A stretch of 64,000 nt of DNA from an uncultured bacterium (lineage in GTDB: Bacteria > Patescibacteriota > Gracilibacteria > Absconditabacterales > Absconditicoccaceae): positions 1 to 64,000 of the forward strand of contig CAMJSB010000006.1 of NCBI GenBank assembly GCA_946408385.1, given 5' to 3'. A program made the translations under genes and the position numbers. Shown in pieces: positions 10,977 through 22,248 of this stretch. Every line of letters starts with the position of its first letter. Positions within the stretch are counted from its first letter, which is position 1. Under the pieces are notes generated by a model. The model saw only the letters and a program-made list of their open reading frames with translations, did not search any database and was not told the origin of the DNA.

Positions 10977-11113
10977 AGTTTTAAGTCATATTTTACGAAT
11001 AAATAACACATGTTAATTATATTCACAATGCAAAAATAGTCAAAATTTCACTAATAATTCTCTTCATCTCTTGTTCCGTTTTTGTATTTTTGATATATAG
11101 TATGTATAAATAC

Positions 11114-11141
11114 AGTCTAACACTTTTTACATAAATGTCAA
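11114..11141 (-). promoter_or_regulatory. Promoter of the giant gene
   Basis: Minus-strand -35 TTGACA (complement 11136-11141), 16-base spacer, -10 TAGACT (complement 11114-11119), about 140 bases ahead of the start codon. Confidence 0.55.
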
Positions 11142-11219
11142 GTTTATTTTAATCTCAATATCTTCTTTTTTATATAGAAAACTGTATAAGAATAACTATT
11201 ATCTTATAACTTCGAAATT

Positions 11220-12422
11220 ATGCCATATAAAGTTTTTGGATGTAAAGTGAATAAATATTTTCTCAATCAACGATTGGATTATTTTCATCAAAATGGAAAT
11301 AATCTGGAAGATACTCTTTTAATTGCCACATGTGTGGTAACAGATAGAGCAAAAAATAAACGAGTAAGGGAAGTGAAACATGCAATTCAGAATTGATTAA
11401 AAGTGGTAATTACATGATGTTGAACGTTTTCTCGTTGAAATCTAGCAACAGAGTCAGAATTTTATTCAACTTATCCAGAATTAAAGCAATATTCTGACAA
11501 AATTACGTTGTTACCAGAAAGTCCATCAAAGAATTGATTTGAATATAAAATTTGAGGAAAATCTTCCGTATACACAAAACATTTCCTTATAGTTCAGAAT
11601 GGATGTGATAATCACTGTTCGTTTTGTCTTACAGTTGCAAAAAGATGACCCCATATTAGTAGGCCATTGGATGAAATTATTCAGGAAATTCATGAGATTG
11701 AATCTCAGTGATGAAAAGAAATTGTAATAACATGAATAAATTTAGCTGCTCGATGATGCTCAAATTCTACCAAACCAGAAGAAACAAAATTTCCATATTT
11801 ACTCCGTGAAATATTGAAACAAACAACTATTCCAAGAATCAGAATCTCAAGCATGTGACCTGAATATGCAAATGATGAATTTTTTGAAGTCATAAGTGAT
11901 GAGAGAATATTACCACATTTTCATTATTCAATCCAAAGCTTTTCTGATAATGTTCTCAAAAATATGTGAAGACATTATTCATCAGAAGAATTAAAAACAG
12001 TTCTAAAAAAGACAAGAGATTTAAAAAAGAAAAATTTGATTTCAATTTGAGCAGATATTATAGTTTGATTTCCATGAGAAACTGAATCAGATTTCTTAGA
12101 TACATATAATTGAATTGAAGAATTTTGAATTACAAAATTACATGCTTTTCCCTTTTCAGATCATACTCAAAGAGAAAGAATTCCTGCATCATTTCTACCA
12201 AATCAGATAGATCAAAAAATCAAGAAGGAGAGAGAAATCAGACTTATTTCCAAGTGAGATGAAATTAGAGAAAAATTTATTCAATCAAATAAATGAACGT
12301 CTCATAAAATTTTGATTGAAGAAAGGAGAGATTGAAAATGGAGATGATGGACAGAAAACTATATCCAAGTTGAACTGGAAAGGGATTATAATAGGGGGGA
12401 GATTATAGATTATATAATGTAA
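11220..12422 (+). CDS. mtaB: tRNA methylthiotransferase, MtaB-like radical SAM enzyme
   Basis: 400 residues. The N-terminal UPF0004 domain has its three cluster cysteines at C8 (FGCKVN), C38 and C67. The radical-SAM motif CDNHCSFC spans residues 129-136, and a C-terminal TRAM-like region (KILIEERRDG) follows. The family adds a methylthio group to a modified adenosine at tRNA position 37. The GCKVN form favours MtaB (substrate t6A) over MiaB. Several conserved glycines are TGA. It ends at a shared terminator. Confidence 0.9.
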
Positions 12423-12430
12423 ATAACTAA

Positions 12431-12452
12431 AAAAACCGCAATTTGCGGTTTT
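12431..12452. terminator. Bidirectional terminator
   Basis: AAAACCGCAA pairs with TTGCGGTTTT, with A and T runs on both sides. It serves the convergent genes ending at 12422 and 12468. Confidence 0.85.
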
Positions 12453-12467
12453 GTCAAAGATAAGAGA

Positions 12468-12671
12468 TTATTCTTGGAACTTCTTTTTACGAATCAGAGA
12501 ATTTTCGTATTTATCTAATTGAGGAGAAATCTGATTTGGAGCAAGTTTTTTAGCTTTATCATCAGAGATTGCATCAGCAACATCAGATTTTTTTGTAGCT
12601 TCTGCCAGTGGATTTTTCATTGCTTTAGAGAGGGCAGAATCTGTTCCTTTTTCCTTTAAATCTGTAGTCAT
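12468..12671 (-). CDS. Small lysine-rich hydrophilic protein
   Basis: 67 residues (starts MTTDLKEKGTDSALSKAMKN). It is highly charged, with no hydrophobic segment and no cysteine. It begins 30 bases after the penicillin-binding protein gene stops and ends at a terminator, so it is probably co-transcribed with it. The only glycine is GGA. The family is not recognised and the protein may be largely disordered. Confidence 0.7.
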   Translation of the reverse strand: MTTDLKEKGTDSALSKAMKNPLAEATKKSDVADAISDDKAKKLAPNQISPQLDKYENSLIRKKKFQE

Positions 12672-12701
12672 TATGACAAAATCTTTAACAAATAAAGCTA
12701 C

Positions 12702-15700
12702 TTACAAATCAGCTATATCAATACTTTTATTTAATACATTTCAATAGCTATCTTTCACTTCTACATCAAATACTTCAGCCGAAGTAGTAAACGTTACCAA
12801 TCTTCCATAGAATGTTGTGATTAGAGTTCAATTAGAACTAACACTACCTCAAGGAATTCATGATAAATGATCATCAAATACAAGAGTTATTTTAAGGGTT
12901 CAATCACCATTATCTTGTTTCTTTGATTGTTCTACAACTAAATATGGAGGTTCTTTATCGTCAGCCTCCAAAACATCAGAAATGCTTGCACTATTCATCT
13001 TTCACATTACATCCATTGCTTGAACAGTAATTGTATGAGTTCATGGTTCAAAATTAGACAAATCAATATCCGCTGTTGCAATATCCTCGTACTGTCTTTT
13101 GTAATTCTTTGAGTATACAACAGTTCAATCTACATTAATTGTTAGAGTTTTTAGAGCAGCACTACTTTTAATAGAATACATAATAGACGGTTTTGCTGAT
13201 ATTCTCTGATTTGTTTCTGGATCTATTATAGATACATTAATTTCATCACTTACTGAAGGCTCTCTATTTTCACAATATCATTCTGGAATCTCAGTTAGGA
13301 TACTAAATCCTCATCATCATTCTCATCCAGCAGGAATCTTTGCTCTAGCTTCCCACCATCCTTTTATGCTTTCTAAATCATCATTATTAGGCATAAAAGA
13401 AGTCAATTTCATATAATATCATTTTTTAACTTCTTCAGCAGGCGTCAAAGGACTAACAAGTTTTCCGCAGGCAACATCATATTCATACATAGTTACACCA
13501 CCATCAGATTCCTTTGGTAAATTATTTACATATCAAATAGTAGAAGTAATTAATTCTCATGGAGTTGTGTCAGATGGTAATTTTCATGTAATTTTTGAAA
13601 TTGATAAAGTGGAAGTTTCAACATTTGTCATTTCTCTATTTGTAATGTATCATCATTTAAGCAATCATCATAAGAAATCTTTTAATGGCTGCGCATGAAT
13701 TGTTCATCAAAAAGCGTTTGTAAACATTGGAGATGCGTCAGTATTTCCAGCCCACATTAATATTAAATTATCAGGAGTATAAGCCGCTACCAAACCATCT
13801 CTAGGAAGATTTCATTTTTCAGATTTCATATTGGATGTTCATGTCTTTAATGCATAAGTCAATCATGAAACATTGAATTTATTAACCCAACCTGCTAATC
13901 TGTTATTAGGATCTGAAAGGATTTTCCATATTAGATATTTTATTCAAGCAGGAATCTTATCTTCTTTTTCAACAACCTCTTTTTTATATAAAACTGATCA
14001 ATCAGCAGCAGTAATTTCCAAAATAGGATTTATTTCAGCTGGAGTTTCAGTCGTTAAATATGAATATGCACTAGCAAATTCTAAAAGACTGATTTCTGCA
14101 GCTCAAATTGCTAGAGGATATCAGTAATTAATATCATCACTTAGAGGTAATCAGAGAGACTGAAGGAACGGTTTCACTACTCATTCTCATCATTCAGCAA
14201 TAAACATCTTTATGGCAGGAATATTTCTACTATGTCACAAAGCAGCCTTTAAAGTCATCATTCAATCAAATTTATTATCAGCATTGTTTGGTTTATCAGG
14301 TCCAACTTGATATTCAATGTCAAAAATAGGAGTATCTAAAGTTAAAGGTAATTTCATAAATCAAAGAGCATAAATCAAAGGTTTAATCGAAGATCATGAC
14401 TGACGACGACTTTTTACCATATCCACTTGTCATTGAATTTCTTCTAGGAAGTAATTTAAAGATCCGACATAAGCGAGCACATCTCAATTATCTGTGTTTA
14501 CATATAATAAAGATGAATTATTTGCTCCATTGGCTGTTAACGTTTTTATGTTATTCGTAAACGCTTCTTCAGCCATTTGTTGAATATTATAATCCAATGA
14601 AGTTTTTACAACTAATCATCATTCTAACACAGCATCCTCTCCATATTGTTCTTCAAGTAATTCTTTAATCCAGAATACAAAATGTGGAGCTTTAATAGCA
14701 AAAGATGCTGACTTAAATTCTACAGTTAGAGATTCAATTTCAGCTTTTTTATACTCTTCTTCTGTAATATAATCATCTTCAAACATCCTACTCAATACCA
14801 CATCTTTTCTTCAATTGTAGAACGTAACATAATACTCTTTACCTTCTTGTACCAAAGTAAAAGATCCTAATCACTGTAAAAGATTAACAGAAGAATTTCA
14901 GCTTTTTTTATTTGAAAAATCAGCAGTTTGTATTGCATTAGAAAACTTTGAAATAATTTCTTGTTTCAACGATCCTTCAAAAGGATATTCGGTTCAAGCG
15001 ACATCAGTAATTTTAAAGTATCACATTAATGCTTTTCTTCCAGAATCAGTGAGAGGAGAGTACTGTCAAGGTCATTTAGGTAATGATGCCAAAATGGCAG
15101 ATTGAGCAACCGTTAAATCTTTAGCAGATACTCCGAAAAAAGATTTAGCTGCTGCTTCTACTCCAAATGAATTATTTCCGAATTCGATATAGTTCAAATA
15201 CAATTCCAATACTTTTCTCTTCATTTCTCTTTTAGCTTCATCGTTAGAAAGGTTTGGATTTTCAGCTTTTACTTGTTTTTGTAGGGTTGAATTCAATCTT
15301 TTTGCAAGGACAATCTGACGCAATTTATAGGCAACCTTGTCCATCAGGTATCAGATTTTACTTTTGTTTTTACTAGTTAATCAAGCCTTTAATTTGAAAA
15401 CGTTAGTCATCAATTGTTGAGGGAGAGTAGATGCTCATCCTTTTCCTTTTACAGCGGCACGGAAAATTCCCCATGGATCAAGTCATTCGTGTTCTCGATA
15501 ATTTTGATCTTCTATTGCAACGATAGCATTTATCATGTTATCAGAAATTTTATCTATATCTACATATTCACGATTTTCATCAAAAAGTTTATAGAGCTCT
15601 ACACCATTTCTATCCTGAATAATAGTAGCCTGTGAGAAAACCATATCTTTTACCTGGCTAACATCCGGTAAATTTCTAAATACATTTAACTGTAGCCATA

Positions 15701-15866
15701 TAGATACGACTCCTATCCCAATAATTAAAAGAATCAATAAAATTATACCAAGTTTCTTCCAAAATCAGAATCTTTTGTGTCACGAAATTTTATGCGCTCA
15801 TTCTGACCAATTTTTAGAATTTGCATTTAGTTGCTTATAAGCAAAAAGAGTACGAGGCGTAGCCAT
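12702..15866 (-). CDS. Class A penicillin-binding protein (bifunctional transglycosylase/transpeptidase)
   Basis: 1054 residues. One transmembrane segment lies at about 40-60. The GT51 glycosyltransferase domain carries AIEDQNYREHEG at 117-128 (catalytic Glu) and GASTLPQQL at 144-152. The transpeptidase domain has the SxxK motif SSIK at 492-495 within SGSSIKP, SRN at 546-548 and KTG at 674-676. A C-terminal extension of about 250 residues contains a glycine run (IPAGGGGGGF) and beta-rich Ig-like sequence. It polymerises and cross-links peptidoglycan outside the membrane. All three transpeptidase motifs are intact. The ATG at 15866 gives a normal cytoplasmic tail. Confidence 0.95.
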
Positions 15867-15994
15867 AATTCTACTGTAAAAAAAATAAATCAGACAATTT
15901 CTGAACAAACCTATATTATCTATTCAAATAATAAAAACAAATGATTTTACATTTAAAAAATACATATAATTTAAAATCTGATTAATCTAAATAA

Positions 15995-16023
15995 CAAAAA
16001 AGCCAATCGAAAGATTGGCATTT
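15995..16023 (-). terminator. Terminator after secD
   Basis: GCCAATC at 16002-16008 pairs with GATTGGC at 16013-16019 across a GAAA loop (TTTC on the minus strand), with a T-run on the minus strand. Confidence 0.85.
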
Positions 16024-16042
16024 CTGTGAAATATATTTTAAC

Positions 16043-17788
16043 TTACTTTTTTCTGTAAAAAATGTGTAACAATTCCTTAATGACAGGGGTATTAATCAAT
16101 AATGTTAAGAATACTCATATTACAAGCATAGTTCAGAATCACTTAAATATATTGATTCACATAAGCATTAATAGTAATCCAATCATTCATGTAGAGATTT
16201 GTCAATCACGAATAGCATTCCAACTTCTATCATAAGCTATATTAATAGCATCAGAGTCAGATTTTTTATTTTCTTTCTCTTCTCTCATTCTTTCAAAAAT
16301 AAGTACATTAGCATCTACAGCCATTCAAATAGAAAGAATTACAGCAGCAATTCCACTTAGAGATAAGGCATAATCAATAACTTTTACAACAGCAAACAAT
16401 ATTAACGTATATATAGTTAGTGAAACTAAACTAACAAGTCATTTTTTCCATCCATAAGTGAAAGACATATATAGCCATATAGCAATAAATCATATAGCCA
16501 TAGCAATTAATGCTCAATTTAATGCATTTTCTCATAGTGTAGGGCTAACTTTTTCTTCTTGCATTAAGATCAATGGAGCAGGTAATGCTCAATCATTCAA
16601 TTGATTAGCCAATTCTTTTGCAGATTCAGCAGTAAAGTTTCCATCAATCTGAGCAGAACCATCACAAATCTTAGTTTGAATAACAGGACTAGTAATTAAT
16701 TCTCATCAAATGAATATAGCCATTTGTTTTCCAACATTATTAGTTGTAACACTACAGAAGATATTACCTCATTTAGAGTCAAAAGTAATACTAACTACAG
16801 GTTGTCATAATTCAGAAGTTTTAACTTCAGCATATTTGAAATTACCTCAGTTTAAGATTTCTCAATTTTCAGATTGAGCATTTTTCCATAACAATCTATC
16901 TTGCACAAATACTTCCTCTAAAGAATACAACGTTTGAGTTGTTGGTGTTTCATTAAGTCCAGTTCAATTATCTCAGCTTAAATTTACACCAGTAACAGCT
17001 CATTGCTCTTTAGCAATCATACGGAAAAAAGTATAACCATTGATATCAATCTTTTGCATATTTCCACTTAAATCGGGTTGTTCATCAGATAAATACACAC
17101 CTTCCATCAATGGTGAAATTTTTCACTCTTGAGTTTCATCCAATACATTAGAGTTCTCTTGATATATAGTAGGTAATTCAGAAAGAGGAACCTTATCATA
17201 TACTATATGAAAAACATTTTCAGATTGTTTAGATCCAGCGATAGCTTCAAATTTATCAGGATTTTTAAGTAAATCATCATATAAATTTTGGGCGAGAGTA
17301 GCTCTTTCAGCTTTTTCTTTTTCAGATCAAACGGAATCATTAGGTAACTTAAACTCAAGTTCTACTGTCTTTCAAACTGATTCCTTGGCTTGATCAAGGT
17401 CGGCTACTCATCAAAGTTCCACTACAATCTGAGTTTCGTTATCTAATTGTTGAGTATATGATTTATAATCACTCACTCATAATTTTGAAATTCTACGATC
17501 AATTTTTTCAGTGATAACTCCTTCTACTGTGTTCCTAATATCAGCTAATGCTTGAGAGTTTCCAGAATAAGCTTGTTCATATGCATCATAAGCGATTCTA
17601 TATGTAAGCCTAGTACCTCCAGATACATCTAATCATTTCCTAAATTTAGTAACCCCATCCCAAGAAAGAGAAGGCTTATTCTTTGCTGTTTCAGCATCAA
17701 ATATCCTTCAAAAGAAGAATACAATAATAACAGAAAGAAAAATTAAGCATCCATAAATTTTTCTACGTTTATTCCAGAATGATCTCAT
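16043..17788 (-). CDS. secD: Protein translocase subunit SecD
   Basis: 581 residues. The first membrane span is at about 10-27. The P1 domain begins with FRKGLDVSGGTRLTYRI near residue 50, matching the SecD motif GLDLxGG. Five spans fill about 410-575, including the signature AAVILSIGMAVDANVLIFER. SecD with SecF uses the proton-motive force to help release exported proteins. No secF follows in this window; downstream on the minus strand is the divergent 18006 region and then the PBP gene. Many glycines are TGA. Confidence 0.93.
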
Positions 17789-18005
17789 GAAAATTTACAC
17801 AAAAAAATAAAATAAAAATCTATTCATAGATAATTTGACTATATATTTTTTTTGATAAAAAACAAGTAGAACAACAATTTATAAAACACAAGAAAACAGG
17901 TGTAGTATTTTTTACATAAAATATTTAAAAAATAGATTGACATTTAAAAAGATTTCATTAAGTTTTAATAGCTTTAAAGCAAGAACCCTTAAATTAGTTA
18001 AATTT

Positions 18006-18521
18006 ATGAAGGAAGAAAGTATTCACGGTCCTGAAATTAAATTCAGTTCTATTTCTCCGCTAGAGCTGTGGAGAAAATTCGGTCTAGCTCAGCCAAATGA
18101 CGAGCTTGTGAGTGGTGAAATTTTCTCTTTGGATTTTATGGATGATGAAAGCCGAAAAGCATTTGAGGCTTTTAGACATGATTGTCCTTGTCCAGTTTAT
18201 GAATCTGAAGAAGAAAGTGGAGTTCGAATCGTGCCTAATCAGTGTGGGCTTGTACTGTACTCCCTTATGTACCTTAATGGTCATAGGGGGAAGAAGAAAA
18301 AGCTGTCCTCCACAAATCACATCTTCAAAGATGAATTGTGGTCTCGGGTAAGAAAAGAAGGGAAAAAATTTCAGATCCCTATTGAAGAGCAGGATCTCGA
18401 TGATATCGCCTCTTTTCTCCAAGATGAAGGACTAGTTCGTACCGCAAAAGGTGCAATTCGGATCACCCAGCACTTTGCTGAAAGATTCCACCATGCTTAT
18501 CATGGTTGGCTGACTTTCTAA
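18006..18521 (+). CDS. TGA-free orphan protein, possible DNA-binding fold
   Basis: 171 residues from ATG 18006 (MKEESIHGPEIKFSSISPLE). The frame is also open back to a TTG at 17937, but that extra stretch has AT-rich codon use and looks like leader. All glycines are GGN, none TGA. The gene is richer in G and C than its neighbours. The middle has a DCPCPVYESEEE segment. The C-terminal helical part (LDDIASFLQDEGLVRTAKGA then IRITQHF) resembles a winged-helix layout, which is only an impression. It has its own terminator (18544-18576). The family is not recognised. Confidence 0.75.
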   Translation: MKEESIHGPEIKFSSISPLELWRKFGLAQPNDELVSGEIFSLDFMDDESRKAFEAFRHDCPCPVYESEEESGVRIVPNQCGLVLYSLMYLNGHRGKKKKLSSTNHIFKDELWSRVRKEGKKFQIPIEEQDLDDIASFLQDEGLVRTAKGAIRITQHFAERFHHAYHGWLTF

Positions 18522-18543
18522 GAGGGTTTCTAACTATTATTTA

Positions 18544-18576
18544 AAAAATCGGAGGAGTATCATCTTCCGATTTTTA
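18544..18576. terminator. Bidirectional terminator
   Basis: AAAAATCGGA pairs with TCCGATTTTT. The hairpin serves the plus-strand orphan and overlaps the stop codon of the minus-strand DNA alkylation repair gene at 18574. Confidence 0.85.
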
Positions 18577-19287
18577 TTTTAAACTCAAATAATATTTTCT
18601 TTCATTTTCATTTAATTGTTCAATTGCATATCTTAACATAGTTCTAGGCATTTTACTAGAATATTTATCCAAAAAATCTCTCAATACTTTCTCATCTTTT
18701 TTTCAAACTTCTCTCAGTAGCCATCATACAGCTTTATGGATTAAATCGTGTTCATGAGTTAAAAGCATTTCAGAGATTTTTAGAGTATCATCAAATTCTC
18801 AATTTTTTACAAAAGCCATAGTTGAAACAATCGCAACTCTCTGCTTTCGCATATTCTTATCTTTAGCTAATTTGTACAATATTTGTCTGTCTTTATCCAA
18901 AAGATAATTTCACAAAATCTTATAACAAACCAAATCTACTAAATCTCGATTATTACAATATTCCAAATGTGATAAGTAAAAATCTACAATCTTTTTTTGT
19001 TCATCGTATAATTTTTTCTTCGTTACAAATTCATATTTATAGCACAAAATCAAGAGAGCAGTCATACGAACTTCATGATATTCAGATTTTAATAAATTTT
19101 CTATATCATCCAGATTACATTTCTCAAAATATTTTTTAGCAACAGTTCTTTCATCTGGAACAGGTATTCATAGAAATTTATCTCATTCTCAATATTCTCA
19201 TTTTCAAGTTTTGAAAAATCTGGATAAAATTTTAGCTTTATCAGGATTTCTTAAATTTTCTAAATCTTCAACGACTTCTTTATACAT
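18574..19287 (-). CDS. DNA alkylation repair protein (AlkD-like HEAT repeat)
   Basis: 237 residues, all helical. It has the family motif GIPVPDERTVAKKY near residues 40-53, then HEVRMTALLILCYK and the hallmark AVGWLLREVGKKD near 190. AlkC/AlkD-type glycosylases remove bulky alkylated purines from DNA. It ends with YYLSLK, matching the family end. The start lies 2 bases after the metallophosphoesterase stop, so the two form an operon. Confidence 0.9.
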
Positions 19288-19289
19288 AA

Positions 19290-20339
19290 TTATTTTTTCT
19301 TTAAATTTATTATCACCATTTCACTTTGAGTTCAAAGTCTGAATGGTAATCACCATGTTCAGATTCACTGAGTTACGAATGCGGTCTTATCTCATAGCTT
19401 GTATTCTCAATATGCATAATCATTCATCCATTCTACCACTTTACGCATTCAGTAGAATTGTCCACGATGAGTATGTCATGCTACTTCTAAATCGATAGGG
19501 TAGTCCTGGAGTTTATCTAATCAAATTGGCTGATGAGTAACTAAGATATTAAATAAATCCTGATTATCATCAAATTCTACCTGATTCATTATTTGTTCTA
19601 CAGAATTTCACCACAAACTTTTATCAATAATTCAAATCACTTGGATTCAAGCGATTTTTACACTTTCATTATTCAATATTCTTATACCAGATTTATCTGG
19701 AATGCTTTGAACAATGGTAGTATTTCACATAACATCATGATTTCATTCTACAGCAAAAATCGGAGTATCTTTTACAGATTTAAATGGTTTCAAAAAGTCA
19801 ATATATCCATAATTTGGTTTATTCATCAAATCTCAGGCAATTATCACAAAATCAGGTTTTTCTTTTTCGATTGTTTTTATAATTTTCTTTACATGAAAAT
19901 CTTGAGTGATATTTTCTGTATGGATATCACTTACTAATAAAATCTTTACATCATTTTCAATTTTATCTGTTTCAATATTCAGATTTTTTATTTTTGTATG
20001 TAATGCAAAATAAGTTCATAATCAGAAAATAAACACAATTATTCATACGATAATTCGAGGATTGATTTTATACCAAATATGGATGATATTTTCGATAAAT
20101 AAGAAAATCATCAATAAAAATCCGAGCACAAAAATTCGTGAACCAATTGTTCATATTATGTCCATAATTTTACTATCTCATTGATACATGAAAGTTCACA
20201 TTACTAGAATGGCTAGAATTATTGAAATAATTAAAGGAATTAATTTAGAATCATTTCAAAAAATTACAAAAAATCTCCATATCACATAAAAAAACATACA
20301 TATACAGAATGGGATTAATACAAGTCAAAACATACGCAT
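19290..20339 (-). CDS. Membrane metallophosphoesterase (YkuE-like)
   Basis: 349 residues. Four hydrophobic segments occupy about residues 1-110. A calcineurin-like phosphoesterase domain then carries ILLVSDIHTE (metal ligands Asp and His), VIIAGDLMN, AVEGNHDV, VTHQP and AGHTHRGQ, the complete GDxH/GDLxD/GNHD/H/GHxH series with glycines largely coded TGA. It ends LGTQSEMVIINLKKK. Homologues act on UDP-diacylglucosamine or other phosphoesters; the substrate here is unknown. First of a two-gene operon with the DNA alkylation repair gene. Confidence 0.92.
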
Positions 20340-20359
20340 TAAAATAAGGAAATATAAAA

Positions 20360-20878
20360 TTAAATTTTGAGATTATGGTCTTTACAGAGTTTATCTATAA
20401 AACTAAATATACGATCTGGATATATTATATAATGAAATTCTACATTATTTAAATCCGTTCTTCTTTCAATTATGTGTGCAATAGTTACATCTCAAAGTAA
20501 TATTGCACTAAATTCATCATCAACAAAAGGATCTCAATCATGCATTTTCTCTCTAGTTGAGAGTACATAATCTTTTTTATTGTAATAAGCTAATCATAAG
20601 CGTCTAAAAATTTCTTCATCTCAAACTAAATTTTTAATAGAATTTAGAAAGGTTTCATAAAAATCAGAATGAAATTTTACAGAAACTTCAGAATCAAGAA
20701 ATAAACGACCAGAAAACTCAAGTACTTTACCAGATTTGGATAGTAAAAATTCATCAAACTGTTCATAATTCTCAAAGAATTTATCTATTTTCTCATTTCA
20801 TATTGCTTCAAAAACTTCATCTTCTTTTCAGACTTTTTTACCTTTTATCTTCCTATCAAGTTTTTCAAAATTTTCCAT
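20360..20878 (-). CDS. Hypothetical protein
   Basis: 172 residues starting MENFEKLDRKIKGKKVGKED; an upstream in-frame ATG at 20890 would add MFII. It is soluble, acidic and helical, with no signal peptide. The family is not recognised. It has a good promoter (20909-20936), and the metallophosphoesterase operon begins 20 bases downstream of its stop, so the three could be co-transcribed. Glycines are mostly TGA. Confidence 0.8.
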
Positions 20879-20908
20879 TATTATAAACATATACAAAAAA
20901 CGAATTAA

Positions 20909-20936
20909 TTATTAATAATTCGGCTATAAATGTCAA
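20909..20936 (-). promoter_or_regulatory. Promoter for the 20878 gene
   Basis: Minus-strand -35 TTGACA (complement 20931-20936), 16-base spacer, -10 TAATAA (complement 20909-20914), 30 bases ahead of the start. Confidence 0.6.
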
Positions 20937-20946
20937 GAAAGATACA

Positions 20947-21543
20947 TTACTCCAAGATAAATTTTCTCATTTCTTTTCTGATTTGTTTATAGTTTGGATA
21001 TAAACTTTCTACTACTTTCCAAAATTTATCTGAATGATTTTTTTGTACTAAATGAGCACATTCATGAGCAGCTACATATTGAATATATTTCTGAGGTAAA
21101 TGAATGAGCTGTAAATTTAAAACTATATCTTGTTTAGATGAGCATTGTCATCGGCGAGCTCTCATTTTTCTAATTCATAAAGATTTATAAGGTACTCATA
21201 ATTGATCTGAAAATTTATCAACCCATTCTTTGGAATATTCCAAAAGAATTTCTTTCAGCTTTTTTTCTTTGGTAGCTTTGGAATAAGATTTATCATTATC
21301 AAAAAAATCTGACCAAGAAAGATGTTCTCAAAAAATAAGAAGTTCATCATCTGTAGTGGACTTTAGTTTTTCTTTTTTGGAATATCTTTGATATAGTTTT
21401 TCACCTCTCTGTAAAAACTCAGTCATGAATTTTTCGTTATTTTTGAGCCTAGTCGGAATAGTAAAAACTACTATACCATCACGATTGATTTTAGCATAGG
21501 CATTACGAGTGTTTTTATAGATTATTTCGTGAGGAAAGTCCAT
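20947..21543 (-). CDS. YgjP-like M48-type metallopeptidase
   Basis: 198 residues. The zinc motif HECAH is at residues 160-164 with a third ligand region NHSDKFW at 169-175. The upstream GIRKMRARRGQCSSK matches the family signature (KxxWGSCSxxG type), here with Arg-Arg-Gly in place of Trp-Gly. YgjP/SprT-like DUF45 proteins are putative zinc proteases, often encoded near restriction systems, though none is seen here. TGA encodes the Gly of LGIRK and RGQ. Confidence 0.9.
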
Positions 21544-21609
21544 TCAAAAATCAGAATAAAATCTAAGATTAAAGTAAGATTTTATGGGAAAAATACAATA
21601 TTTATTCAA

Positions 21610-22128
21610 TTAAAATAAAAAGCCGACTTGAAAACAGCCGGCTCATTTATTAGTAGTTTTAAGAAATCCATTTGAATCCAAAGATGTTCATGCATTTATC
21701 GCTGGTAACACCCCAAGTTTTTTGAATAAAATAGTAGTATTTTTATCCAAATTTCCGCTTTTATTAGCATTTAATACGCATGATTTTACAGTGGAATCTT
21801 GTGAGGCACCAATAAGAATTGCGAGGGTTTCCTGCTGTGATGCATTCTTGTCAAAGAATCTTGACATAGTTTGTTCTGTGATGGAATACTCATGAAAGTC
21901 TACAATTTTCTTCGCATCGAGCTTAACCAGTTTTTGTGGGACAATACCCAATTTTCGAAGGATGATTTTAATTTCTCTGCATACTGGCAAGCTGCTCTCA
22001 TCTAAAGAGCTCAGTCCATACCGCAGGTCCAGCTCATCACTCTGAAGTGCTAGAGCTAATAGATCTACAGTTTCAACTTGTGTTAATTTTCCATCATGGA
22101 ATAATGCCAAAGTCATATCAGTATCCAT
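21610..22128 (-). CDS. Orphan protein, almost TGA-free, ambiguous C-terminus
   Basis: It starts MDTDMTLALFHDGKLTQVET. The first 146 codons contain no TGA and use GGN for glycine, and base composition is richer in G and C than the neighbours. At 21690 the frame meets TGA, then another at 21645, before TAA at 21612. Under code 25 the protein is 172 residues and its last codons lie inside the Rho-independent hairpin at 21612-21645. If UGA stopped here it would be 146 residues with the hairpin a normal 40 bases downstream. I keep code 25 for consistency. Own promoter at 22195-22222. The family is not recognised. Confidence 0.7.
21612..21645 (-). terminator. Terminator overlapping the end of the 22128 gene
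   Basis: Minus-strand AGCCGGCT pairs with AGTCGGCT through one mismatch around a TTTTC loop, followed by TTTTTATTTT. Under code 25 this hairpin is inside the coding frame. Confidence 0.8.
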
Positions 22129-22194
22129 AATTGTCTTTGTTCAGAAACCCTGTTCCCGGCTTTAATGATTATTAATTTTTATTTATATATAAAA

Positions 22195-22222
22195 TATATA
22201 TATATATTATACAAAATGTCAA
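22195..22222 (-). promoter_or_regulatory. Promoter of the 22128 gene
   Basis: Minus-strand -35 TTGACA (complement 22217-22222) and a TATATA-type -10 within an alternating TA tract (about 22195-22200), roughly 65 bases ahead of the start codon. Confidence 0.6.
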
Positions 22223-22248
22223 GCAATTTTTAATCTACATTTTCTAAC

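Noticed and set aside
18084-18422. 112-codon minus-strand frame opposite the 18006 orphan
   Set aside because: Shadow of the plus-strand gene, which has its own terminator and better composition.
21328-21543. Separate 71-residue protein at the start of the YgjP gene
   Set aside because: It is simply the N-terminal part of the 198-residue metallopeptidase cut at a TGA glycine.
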